Assembly (NCBI GenBank): GCA_023150935.1
Contig: JAKLJW010000009.1
Location: forward strand, 62,001 to 126,000
Origin: Candidatus Binatia bacterium
GTDB taxonomy: Bacteria > Desulfobacterota > Binatia > HRBIN30
Direction of reading: 5' to 3'
DNA length: 64,000 bases
Shown here piece by piece: positions 31,378-38,930 of this stretch. The position numbers were made by a program, and so were the translations under genes. Each line of letters begins with the position of its first letter. Position 1 is the first letter of the stretch. A model generated the notes under the pieces. The model was not told the DNA's origin and did not search any database. It saw only the letters and a list, made by a program, of their open reading frames with translations.

Positions 31378-33315
31378 ATGCACGCCGGGCGGCTGCTCAG
31401 TGCTCTCTCCGTGCTGTTGGTTGCCGGGACGTACACCGACGCCGCCGCGGCCACCGCGTGTCTGGGCTTATCCCCTTCGGATGTCGCCAAGGCCGTGCGC
31501 CTCGCCTGCGTGGCGCACGACCGTGCCGCCCGCAAAGGTGGAATCCCCGACACGTCGAGGGTCCAGAGGGCGGACGTCAGCACCGACTGCCGCAGCGAAG
31601 CGATTGCCCTGTGCGGCAACCTGGCGGAACTTTGCTACGGCGACGCCTGGGATGCCGGGTCCCGTTCGTTCACCGGCGCGGTCGCGGACCGCTGCGGACG
31701 CCGTACCGGCAAGCTCTGCACCAGGGCTCTGGTGCACGAGGTCGAGGCCGCCGGGAGCGGTACCGACTGGCTCGACCGCCTGGAGAGGCTGTGCCCCGAC
31801 CCGGTCACGGCGGATCTCGGCGGGACCTGCGACGGCGTGGCAGGGAACGCCGCGGCCCGCAGTTGCCTGAAGGCGGCGATCGCCTCCCTGGCCACCAGTA
31901 TCGACCCTACGCTGCCGCCGGTGTCGCCGGCAAGTTGCGGGTTCCCTGGCTCCGGGGTTGTCAAGCCCGTGGTCCCCGGTCGCGAGTTCGACCCGGCCCT
32001 GTCTCCATGGCTCCAGCCCGTCACTGCCGGTCCAGCCCTGGAACCCGCGGGGAACAACGCCTCCATGCTCGATTACATCCGGCCGTCGCCGGCAGGCGCA
32101 ATAGTGCTGAGCGTCCGCGAATGGACCTTCCCCGTCTACAACATCGTCTCCGACCCGGTTGCCGACTGCGATGCCGCCTTCCGGCACCGCTGCTTCAGCG
32201 ACGTTACGATGGAGGACGTCCGGCTTACCCGTCCCTGGAACCCGACGGGACCCGCCATCCGCAATGTGCCGATTCCAACCGGGGTGGACCTCCGGCCCGA
32301 CCCGATGGGTGACAGCCATATTGCCATCGTCGACTGGGTGCACGGCATCGAGTACGACTTCTGGAGCTGCCGCAAGGACGCCGACGGGACCTGGAAGAAG
32401 ATCGCCTGGTCATTCGCGGCCGGCGGCGACGGTGAGTTGCATTACGCCTGCGAGGCCGGCGGCAAGGTGTTCCTCAAAGGCAGTGGTAACAACGTCATCG
32501 GTCCCGACACCGCGAAAGGGTCGGGCTTCGCGCTCACCACCGGCCTGATCCGACCGGGCGAAATCGCGGGCGGCGGGCCCATCGAACACGCGCTTGCCCT
32601 GTCGACCACCCTCGCCGCCAGCGGCGGTCCGGTTCCGCCGGCCCTGTTGAGCGACGGTTATGGCCCCGCCTACCCCGACGCCCCGCCGGAGGGCGCGCGC
32701 CTGCAGCTCCGTCCGGATGTGTGGACCGACTCCACGATAGACGCCCAGCCGTGGACCAGCCTCGATAAGTCCATGGCCCGCGCCCTGCGCGACTACGGCG
32801 GGATCGTCACCGACCAGAATAGCGCGGATACGATCGACTTTTACGCCGAGGGGACCTCGTACGACCCCGCCATGTACGCGGGCATTCCGGCTGTCTCCGC
32901 CACGGAGCCGTACACCATGGTTCTCGCACCGTCGCTTTTCACCTCGGCCAACGCACGGTTTCTGGAGGTGCCGGTAATGCTGGGACCGGACGATGCGGGA
33001 GCCAGGGACTCGGACGGGGACGGCATGTTCGACGCCTTCGAAATCGCGATGGGATGGATAGACGGTTTCCGCGCCGGTTCGATCGCCAACGCGCACGAGG
33101 ACCCGGACGGCGACGGACTGACCAACCTCGACGAACAGCGCTGCCTGCACTCGCGCTGGGAAGACCATCTCGTCTCGTGGGCCGGTTTCGCCGACAACCC
33201 GCCGGGCCAGTATCCCTGCAACCCGCACGACGCCGACACCGACCACGACGGCTACGACGACGCCGCGGAGATCGCCGCGAGGACCGACCCCACGGACTCG
33301 TGCCGCCATCCGTAA
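31378..33315 (+). CDS. Secreted protein with C-terminal TSP3/EF-hand-like calcium repeats
   Basis: 645 residues from the ATG at 31378, which starts a clear signal peptide (LLSALSVLLVAGTYTDAAAA). The N-terminal 170 residues are Cys-rich; the central region is unrecognised. The last 80 residues hold three calcium-binding loops of thrombospondin type-3 style (DSDGDGMFDAFE, DPDGDGLTNLDE, DADTDHDGYDDAAE). Role unknown, presumably extracellular. 36 bp after its stop begins a copy of the 3' end of the distant amine oxidase gene. Confidence 0.7.
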   Translation: MHAGRLLSALSVLLVAGTYTDAAAATACLGLSPSDVAKAVRLACVAHDRAARKGGIPDTSRVQRADVSTDCRSEAIALCGNLAELCYGDAWDAGSRSFTGAVADRCGRRTGKLCTRALVHEVEAAGSGTDWLDRLERLCPDPVTADLGGTCDGVAGNAAARSCLKAAIASLATSIDPTLPPVSPASCGFPGSGVVKPVVPGREFDPALSPWLQPVTAGPALEPAGNNASMLDYIRPSPAGAIVLSVREWTFPVYNIVSDPVADCDAAFRHRCFSDVTMEDVRLTRPWNPTGPAIRNVPIPTGVDLRPDPMGDSHIAIVDWVHGIEYDFWSCRKDADGTWKKIAWSFAAGGDGELHYACEAGGKVFLKGSGNNVIGPDTAKGSGFALTTGLIRPGEIAGGGPIEHALALSTTLAASGGPVPPALLSDGYGPAYPDAPPEGARLQLRPDVWTDSTIDAQPWTSLDKSMARALRDYGGIVTDQNSADTIDFYAEGTSYDPAMYAGIPAVSATEPYTMVLAPSLFTSANARFLEVPVMLGPDDAGARDSDGDGMFDAFEIAMGWIDGFRAGSIANAHEDPDGDGLTNLDEQRCLHSRWEDHLVSWAGFADNPPGQYPCNPHDADTDHDGYDDAAEIAARTDPTDSCRHP

Positions 33316-33350
33316 CGTCGGCCATCGTCAGTCGGCGGCGGATCAGGCAC

Positions 33351-33436
33351 GGCGAGATCTCCGGCTGACGGCTCACTTCCCTCCGAGCAGCACCCGAATC
33401 ACCGCGGCCCGCGCGGCAGGATCCTTCAGCCCCGCG
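33351..33436. repeat. Direct repeat A, copy 1 (truncated copy of amine-oxidase 3' end)
   Basis: 86 bp, identical to 34520-34605 except one C/T difference. On the minus strand it encodes the last about 20 residues of the amine oxidase-cytochrome gene (GLKDPAARAAVIRVLLGGK and stop) plus its downstream flank, so this is a displaced gene fragment. Confidence 0.9.
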
Positions 33437-33508
33437 GTTGGACACCCACCACGTCTCCTCACGGGTCGCCTGACTCGCCACCGCGCCGCCCCGACCTGTA
33501 CCGGCGAG
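33437..33508. repeat. Direct repeat B, copy 1 (left flank of toxin-antitoxin segment)
   Basis: 72 bp matching 34454-34525 with three differences. It follows repeat A here, but precedes repeat A at the other locus (circularly permuted order). Both copies end in the ggcgag shared with the start of A. Confidence 0.9.
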
Positions 33509-33831
33509 CCCCCGCGGGAATCGGGCCCCTTCGGGCTTGTGCGATCACCTCGAGGACACCGCCGGCTGCCTGGGAACCCCGGCACCGCTTAATGCGGCGG
33601 CTGTGTCGTCACGTCGAACACGTCGAGGTCGGGAACTTCGTGTGATGCGAAGAAGTTTCGGACAACCGCCGGATCGGACCGCCGCCGGCGCACGCGGTTG
33701 CCGGTCGCGAGCGTTCGAACGTACTTGCGTACAGGTGTCTCGTCAGCCACACATCAGCCCCACCCCAGAACACCGGCAGTTGTTCGGCTCTTGCGCTGGG
33801 CTGTGCTATGGTCAAGTGGCAGGAGGCTTGA
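33509..33831. other. Intergenic segment upstream of the antitoxin
   Basis: No confident gene. A 53-codon minus-strand frame is listed separately. AGGAGG at 33821-33826 is the antitoxin ribosome site; no strong promoter hexamers are seen. Confidence 0.4.
33589..33750 (-). CDS. Possible small ORF, 53 residues
   Basis: GTG at 33748-33750 to TAA at 33589-33591. Encodes a basic N-terminal half (KYVRTLATGNRVRRRRSD) and an acidic C-terminal half ending TTQPPH. No recognisable family. It lies inside the repeat-flanked toxin-antitoxin segment and could be a gene remnant. Confidence 0.2.
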   Translation of the reverse strand: MADETPVRKYVRTLATGNRVRRRRSDPAVVRNFFASHEVPDLDVFDVTTQPPH

Positions 33832-34068
33832 ATGGACATCTCAACCCTTGCGCGTATTGAGGCAGATATCGGCCGGCTGACTCTTGCCGAGCAAACGCTG
33901 CTGCTGGAACGGCTTGCCAAGCTGATCCGCAATAGTGCGACCGCAAGTGAGCGGAGCTGGGAAGTGCAGCTGGCGGCAATGGCTGACGATCCGCAGATCC
34001 AGCAAGAGATTCTGGGCATCGGAGCGGACTTCGAGAGCGCAAGTGCCGACGGCCTCGCCGGACATTAA
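33832..34068 (+). CDS. Putative antitoxin of a PemK/MazF system
   Basis: 78 residues, all-helical by appearance: MDISTLARIEADIGRLTLAEQTLLLERLAKLI, then an acidic C-terminal tail (DFESASADG) suited to binding and masking a toxin. Excellent ribosome site AGGAGG 5 nt before the ATG. The stop overlaps the toxin start by one base (TAATG), the usual translational coupling of type II modules. The DNA-binding fold is not identified. Called antitoxin from position, size and charge. Confidence 0.75.
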   Translation: MDISTLARIEADIGRLTLAEQTLLLERLAKLIRNSATASERSWEVQLAAMADDPQIQQEILGIGADFESASADGLAGH

Positions 34069-34415
34069 TGCCCATCCGCCGCGGCGAGATCTACTTCGTC
34101 AACCTGAGCCCGGTGCAGGGGCGCGAGCAAGCTGGTGACCGCCCGGTGCTCGTCGTTTCCGTAGATGCCATCAACCGACTGCCCTTGGTTGTCACGGTCG
34201 TCGTTGGAACGAAAGGCGAGAATGTAGCCCGCGACTACCCGACGAATGTTCGTGTCACCGCCGCGGAGAGCGGGTTGCCGATGGAAACCGTATTCCTCTG
34301 TTTCCAGATCCGATCATTGGATCCGAGGCGCTTCTCGGCGGCGCCAGCCGGCGCAGTCAGTGGGGCGGTGCTCGATCGCGTCGAAGACGCGGTTCGACAC
34401 TGTCTCGGTCTATAG
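34068..34415 (+). CDS. Type II toxin, PemK/MazF family endoribonuclease
   Basis: 115 residues. Conserved start RRGEIYFVNLSPVQGREQ (with the Arg of the MazF active site), RPVLVVSVDAINR strand, VVVGTKG and VFLCFQIRSLDP, as in MazF/PemK ribonucleases. Expected to cleave mRNA at short motifs when free of antitoxin. Translationally coupled to the preceding gene. The module sits between two 72-bp direct repeats. Confidence 0.9.
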   Translation: MPIRRGEIYFVNLSPVQGREQAGDRPVLVVSVDAINRLPLVVTVVVGTKGENVARDYPTNVRVTAAESGLPMETVFLCFQIRSLDPRRFSAAPAGAVSGAVLDRVEDAVRHCLGL

Positions 34416-34453
34416 CCGGCGGTCGGAGCCGCGGACTGCGGACAGGACGGGCT

Positions 34454-34525
34454 GTTGGACACCCACCACGTCTCCTCACGGGTCGCCTGACTCGCCACCG
34501 CGCCGCCCGGACCCGTGCCGGCGAG
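34454..34525. repeat. Direct repeat B, copy 2 (right flank of toxin-antitoxin segment)
   Basis: Partner of 33437-33508. This copy also contains a perfect 8-bp inverted repeat CACGGGTC...GACCCGTG separated by 24 nt, which is degraded in copy 1. Confidence 0.9.
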
Positions 34526-34605
34526 ATCTCCGGCTGACGGTTCACTTCCCTCCGAGCAGCACCCGAATCACCGCGGCCCGCGCGGCAGGATCCTTCAGCC
34601 CCGCG
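34520..34605. repeat. Direct repeat A, copy 2 (native 3' end of the amine oxidase gene)
   Basis: Contains the stop and last about 20 codons of the minus-strand amine oxidase-cytochrome gene and 22 bp of downstream flank; partner of 33351-33436. Overlaps repeat B by ggcgag. Confidence 0.9.
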
Positions 34606-36371
34606 AAGGACATGGTTGTTCCCGGAGCGTAGGCCTGCGGATCGGCGAGAAAGGCGTCGAGCTCCGTCTCCGTCCACGTCGCGCCGCGTGCGCGCAGCGC
34701 CTCGGAGTAAGCAAAGGACGGATCGCTGGCAGCTTTGCGGCCGACCACTCCGCGCAAGTTCGGTCCGGCGCCGCTGCGCCCGGAGGCATCGGTCGGGTGG
34801 CAGACCGCGCACGGCCCGAAGGCGGTCGCCCCGTGGGCAGCCTCGCCTGCCCCACCGTGCACGGCCGCGCGCGACCGGCGCTGCGGTCGGTCGTGGAGGC
34901 GGTCGATCACCTCGTGGGCGGTCCGCGTGCCGCTTTCGATCGCCCCGTCAATGAACCCGCGCCACCCGAGCGCAAAGTCGCCGCCGGCGAAGTAAACCCG
35001 CCCGGCCGGGGCGCGCAGCGCCGCAAGATACTTCGTAATCTGCTCCTTCCGGAAGATACACCACGTTCCGCGGGCGTACGGGTCGAGGTGCCAGTCGTAT
35101 GCGAACGTCTCGATCACCTCGGCCTGCGGGAGATAACGCCTTACCTCCGCCTGCACGGCCGATACGGCATGGACGTCGATCTTCCGCGGATCGGTGCCGA
35201 AGGCGATCAGGACGCCGCCGTCCTTGCCGCCGTGCGCCGTCATGATCGTCGAGAACGGCTCGGTCTCGGGCGCGAGGGCGAGCATGCGTGGCAGCTCGCC
35301 GCGCACGCGAATGTACGCTTTCACGCCGGCGCCGGCGTGCCGTTCCCGAGCGGCGGCAACCTTCAGCGGATCGAGTGACGGGGAGAACTCGATCTGCGCG
35401 AGGACGTTCAGCGGCAACGCCGCGATAACCGCGCGAGCGCGTACCGTCTCGTGCGCGGCGGTCGTAACGGCGACCCCGTCCTCGGTCTGCACCACCCGCA
35501 CCACCGGCGTTTGCAGGCGCACGTCCGGAGCCGCGTCGGCGATCATCGCATCGATCAGGCTGGAGGTGCCGTCACGAAACCGATACCGCGCCACGCTGTC
35601 CGAGTAGCGCTGCAGATCGCCACCGGAGAGCGCCCACCAGCGGAGCATGTCGACGAGCCCGGCCTCTTGAAAAGCACCGTGCGCACTGGCGCCGAGAACC
35701 CCCTCCAGTAGCGCGCGCTCGTCCGCGGCGAGGTCCATCGCGGTGAGACGGTCGCGGACCGACAAATGGTCGAGGGCCTGCCATGCGTCGGAGAAGAACG
35801 GATCGAATGGCCGTGGGAGAGCGGTACTGGCTTCCGCATGGAAACGAGACATCAGCAGGTCGAGCGCCGCGAAGGTTTCCAGCACGGGGAGCGGCATGTC
35901 CGGGGCGGCGTCGTCCGCACTCGCACACAGAGCGGCACCGACGAGTGGGCGCATGTCGAGCAGCCCGGCTTCCTTCGCCCGCGTCCCGTCCCACCAGAGG
36001 ATACGCTCCGGGAGGCCATCGGGTGTCTCTATGAGTTCGAGGCCGTAGCGGTTGGCCTCGGCCCAGACGTGCGGTTGCGTCGAATGGATCCACGTGCCCC
36101 CGAGTTCGAAAATCTCGTCGCCGACGGGTACGGCAAAGGTGCGCCCGCCGAGCCGGTTACGCGCCTCGAGGAGCAGAACTCGAAACCCGGCATGCCGCAG
36201 CTCGCGAGCGGCGGTCACCCCTGCGAATCCGCCACCGATCACAATGACGTCCGGGGCAGCGGGTTCGGCGGCGCCGGCGGCGATCGAACCGAGCGGCAGG
36301 GCAGCGCTGCCCAGCGCGCCGCCCACGGCTTTGAGGAAAGTGCGACGATTGGTGTCAGGTCCTGCAGTCAT
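34542..36371 (-). CDS. Tat-exported flavin amine oxidase fused to a C-terminal class I cytochrome c
   Basis: 609 residues. Twin-arginine signal (NRRTFLKAVGGALG), then the FAD-binding Rossmann motif VIVIGGGFAGVTAARELRHAG and LLLEARNRLGGR of the monoamine-oxidase/phytoene-desaturase superfamily, with a C-terminal FAD segment (VYFAGGDFALGWRGFIDGAIESG, about 455-478). From about residue 505 a cytochrome c domain follows: haem motif CAVCH at 521-525 and axial Met587 in APGTTMSF. Electrons from amine oxidation could pass directly to haem in the periplasm instead of to O2. Substrate unknown. Its 3' end is duplicated 1.2 kb away. Confidence 0.88.
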   Translation of the reverse strand: MTAGPDTNRRTFLKAVGGALGSAALPLGSIAAGAAEPAAPDVIVIGGGFAGVTAARELRHAGFRVLLLEARNRLGGRTFAVPVGDEIFELGGTWIHSTQPHVWAEANRYGLELIETPDGLPERILWWDGTRAKEAGLLDMRPLVGAALCASADDAAPDMPLPVLETFAALDLLMSRFHAEASTALPRPFDPFFSDAWQALDHLSVRDRLTAMDLAADERALLEGVLGASAHGAFQEAGLVDMLRWWALSGGDLQRYSDSVARYRFRDGTSSLIDAMIADAAPDVRLQTPVVRVVQTEDGVAVTTAAHETVRARAVIAALPLNVLAQIEFSPSLDPLKVAAARERHAGAGVKAYIRVRGELPRMLALAPETEPFSTIMTAHGGKDGGVLIAFGTDPRKIDVHAVSAVQAEVRRYLPQAEVIETFAYDWHLDPYARGTWCIFRKEQITKYLAALRAPAGRVYFAGGDFALGWRGFIDGAIESGTRTAHEVIDRLHDRPQRRSRAAVHGGAGEAAHGATAFGPCAVCHPTDASGRSGAGPNLRGVVGRKAASDPSFAYSEALRARGATWTETELDAFLADPQAYAPGTTMSFAGLKDPAARAAVIRVLLGGK

Positions 36372-36664
36372 GTCCGTCCTCCCGCACCGAGCGACCCCTG
36401 GGTTAGCAGCAGGGCAACGGCGATACGATAGAGGTGGCCCGGCGGGTTTCGATGGATCGCCGGCGAGCGTGGCGGCTCCTTCCCGTGGGCTCCGTAGGTG
36501 TAGGCCTTGTGCCTGCCCCCGTGTCGGCAGACCAGGGCAACCACAAGGGTTGCCCGCACCGGAATTCGTAAATCAGCCGGGGGGTAAAGGACCGAGGCGT
36601 CGATTCCCACCTGCGCAGACGGCTGCTATGGGGCGTGCTGGTACGCAGGAGGAGGCCGGACCGA
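36372..36664. other. 293-bp intergenic region between divergent genes
   Basis: Contains the REP-like palindromes at 36493-36560 and, at the right end, AGGAGGAGG (36647-36655), the ribosome site for the radical SAM gene. No gene supported. Confidence 0.5.
36493..36560. repeat. REP-like double stem-loop element
   Basis: A perfect hairpin GGGCAACC-ACAAG-GGTTGCCC (36535-36555) is preceded by a degenerate second hairpin (GTAGGC-CTTGT-GCCTGC, 36499-36515). Both share the CAAG-type loop. Resembles dispersed REP-like palindromes of environmental genomes as I recall; only one copy lies in this window. Confidence 0.5.
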
Positions 36665-37510
36665 TTGCTCTCGACCAATGACCACGATCGGCAACGAGCC
36701 GGGCTGACCTACGTCTATCCGGTGGTTTCCCGGCGCGCCCGCGGCGTATCGATCGGCGTCAATCTCAACCCCAACGATGCCTGCAATTGGCGCTGCGTGT
36801 ACTGCCAGGTGCCCGGCCTCGCCTTCGGCCGGGCGCCGGAGATCGACCTCGATCGGCTCGAACGCGAACTCGATCTGATGCTGCGCCAGGCGCGCAGCGG
36901 CGAGTGGATGCTGGCCAATGTCCCTCCCGAAGCCCGCACCCTGCGCGACGTGGCGATTTCCGGTAACGGCGAGCCCACCAGTTCTCGTCAGCTACCGGAG
37001 GTCATCGCGATCGTCGAGCGGGTGCTCGGCGCGCGGCAACTCACCGGCACACTCGACGTGGTGCTGATCACCAACGGCTCTCTCGTCCACCATCGGCACG
37101 TCCGCGACGCCCTGCAGCGGCTGGCAGCCCTCGGAGGCGAGGTGTGGTTCAAACTCGACGGGGGCACCGACGCCCTGCTGGCCCGCCTGAACGGCAACCC
37201 TGCCGGTGTGCGCCGCGCCCGCTCCAACCTCGATATCTCGGCCCGCGCCTGCCGCACGTGGGTGCAAACCATGGCCCTCGACTTCGGCGGGCCAACCCTC
37301 GCCGGCGCCGAGGAACACGCCTACTGCGCCCTGTTGAACGAAGTCCGTGCCGCCGGGGCGCGGCTGGCCGGGGTGCGGCTGTACAGCCAGGCGCGTCCAT
37401 CCCTCCAACCCGAGGCACCACTGCTGCGCGCCCTGCCCGACGACGAACTCGAGGCCCTGGGCCGCCGTATCGCCACGGCAACCGGACTCCAAGTGCGCGT
37501 CAGCGTCTGA
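36665..37510 (+). CDS. Radical SAM protein
   Basis: 281 residues from a TTG at 36665, chosen because AGGAGGAGG lies 9 nt upstream; a GTG at 36635 would add 10 residues. The Fe-S motif is Cx3Cx2C in DACNWRCVYCQ, followed by an ISGNGEPTS segment (GxGEPT motif characteristic of SAM binding) and VVLITNGSLV. Architecture resembles the MoaA/COG0731-like group. No accessory SPASM cysteines are seen. Substrate unknown. Confidence 0.8.
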   Translation: MLSTNDHDRQRAGLTYVYPVVSRRARGVSIGVNLNPNDACNWRCVYCQVPGLAFGRAPEIDLDRLERELDLMLRQARSGEWMLANVPPEARTLRDVAISGNGEPTSSRQLPEVIAIVERVLGARQLTGTLDVVLITNGSLVHHRHVRDALQRLAALGGEVWFKLDGGTDALLARLNGNPAGVRRARSNLDISARACRTWVQTMALDFGGPTLAGAEEHAYCALLNEVRAAGARLAGVRLYSQARPSLQPEAPLLRALPDDELEALGRRIATATGLQVRVSV

Positions 37511-37685
37511 ACGTCGCACCCCAGCCCGCTGCGCGGCGTCATTCGCGGCGCTGACCTATATCACCCTCTCGCACGAACGACGGTCACCGGTGCTAGGGGC
37601 GCGGGGTGGCACGCGTGTGTTAGTGAGCCGCGGGCCGATGGGTGACGCGGGCGGGGTACAGAGGATGGGCAGCGGGCGGGCCTGA

Positions 37686-38930
37686 GTGTTACGCGTGATC
37701 TGTTTAAACGTATTGCCGCGCCACTGGTCCCGCGTACGCCGCCGATGGCACGTCGGGTTGCTGGCCTTGCTGGTCCTCGCCTCCGTCCCCGGGGCTCGCG
37801 TGGTCGCCCAGCAGCCTTACGCCGAGCCGGCGCCTGGCGAAGAACCCCAGGAAGTCGAGCCGGAAGCCGACGTCGGACGCCACTTCCTGTACCTCGAACT
37901 GGTCCTGTCCGGCTTTTACTCCTCGAAAGGCCTGCTCAACGTTCCCTTCGGCAACACGCAACGCACGCACCTCGACTTCAATCCACGCCCGCCCGGCAAC
38001 TACGTCGGCGTCGACTACGTCCAGACTTTCGGCCCGCAGTTCTTTCTGAACGAGCATGTGCTTCCCGACTGGCTGCCGGTGAGCGCCATCGACCTGCACC
38101 CGCGCATTACTTACGAGCAAATGGAACCTGACGCGGGCATCGAGCAGTGGCGCTTCGCGCCGCAGGATTTCTGGGTGCGCTTCAATCCGGGCGGCCTGGA
38201 TCGAGTCACGCTGCGGGCCGGCCAGTTCGTCATTCCCTACGGTGTCAACCCGATCTTCGCGCCGCGCCAACGCTTCCTGTTGCCGCTCGAAGCCACCGAT
38301 CTGGGCCTGAAGTGGGACTGGGGACTCGACCTGAAGGGTCCCATCGGCGAGTACGACTGGGAGACCGCGGCCACGATCGGCTGGGGCGAGGGCATTCACA
38401 GTTGCGCCAACGGCCATAGTTACCTTCTCATGGGCCGGGTCGGGGCGCCGACCTACTGGGACCTCCAGTATGGCGCCTCGTTCCTTTATGGAGAGCTGCC
38501 GATGGTTGCCGGGGCCCTGATTCTCGACTGCAACTCGATTTCCCGCTGGCGCTTCGGGCTTGACAGCTTCTATAAGTACGGCACCTACCTCATGAGCGGC
38601 TTGCAGTTCACTTACGGCCAGGACGGTTTCGCCGGCGGCGCGCGGTACATCGGGGTTACCGGCGGCAAGCCCGCCGACGTTCTTGGCGCACTCGGCTGGG
38701 TGGACTGGGTGTTGCCTTGGGCGCAAGACCTGCGCCTCGCAATGCAGGCCGAATCGGTCATCCGCGATCTGGGGACACCGGGCTCGGACAACACCGCGGT
38801 TATCTTCGAGGCCGGATACTCCATCCTGACATCGGTATCGCTCATGCTCGACTATCGAATCGCGATCAATTCGCCCATGGACGGGGACGCTGATGGTTTG
38901 TACTTCACCTTCATCTACTACGGGTCGTAG
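37686..38930 (+). CDS. Outer-membrane beta-barrel (porin-like) protein
   Basis: 414 residues, GTG start (37686 or 37695). Signal peptide ending about residue 41 (GARVVAQ), an acidic Pro/Glu-rich segment, then alternating amphipathic strands with aromatic girdles (VTLRAGQFVIPYGVNPIF, LKWDWGLDLKGPIGEYDWET, YLMSGLQFTYGQDG) and a C-terminal strand YFTFIYYGS. This looks like a 14-18-strand barrel related in style to substrate channels. First of six co-directional genes; overlaps the next gene by 38 bp. Confidence 0.7.
   Translation: MLRVICLNVLPRHWSRVRRRWHVGLLALLVLASVPGARVVAQQPYAEPAPGEEPQEVEPEADVGRHFLYLELVLSGFYSSKGLLNVPFGNTQRTHLDFNPRPPGNYVGVDYVQTFGPQFFLNEHVLPDWLPVSAIDLHPRITYEQMEPDAGIEQWRFAPQDFWVRFNPGGLDRVTLRAGQFVIPYGVNPIFAPRQRFLLPLEATDLGLKWDWGLDLKGPIGEYDWETAATIGWGEGIHSCANGHSYLLMGRVGAPTYWDLQYGASFLYGELPMVAGALILDCNSISRWRFGLDSFYKYGTYLMSGLQFTYGQDGFAGGARYIGVTGGKPADVLGALGWVDWVLPWAQDLRLAMQAESVIRDLGTPGSDNTAVIFEAGYSILTSVSLMLDYRIAINSPMDGDADGLYFTFIYYGS

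Noticed and set aside
33316..34541. Insertion sequence carrying the toxin-antitoxin genes
   Set aside because: No transposase, no terminal inverted repeats at the segment borders and no short target duplication; only the long A/B direct repeats are present.
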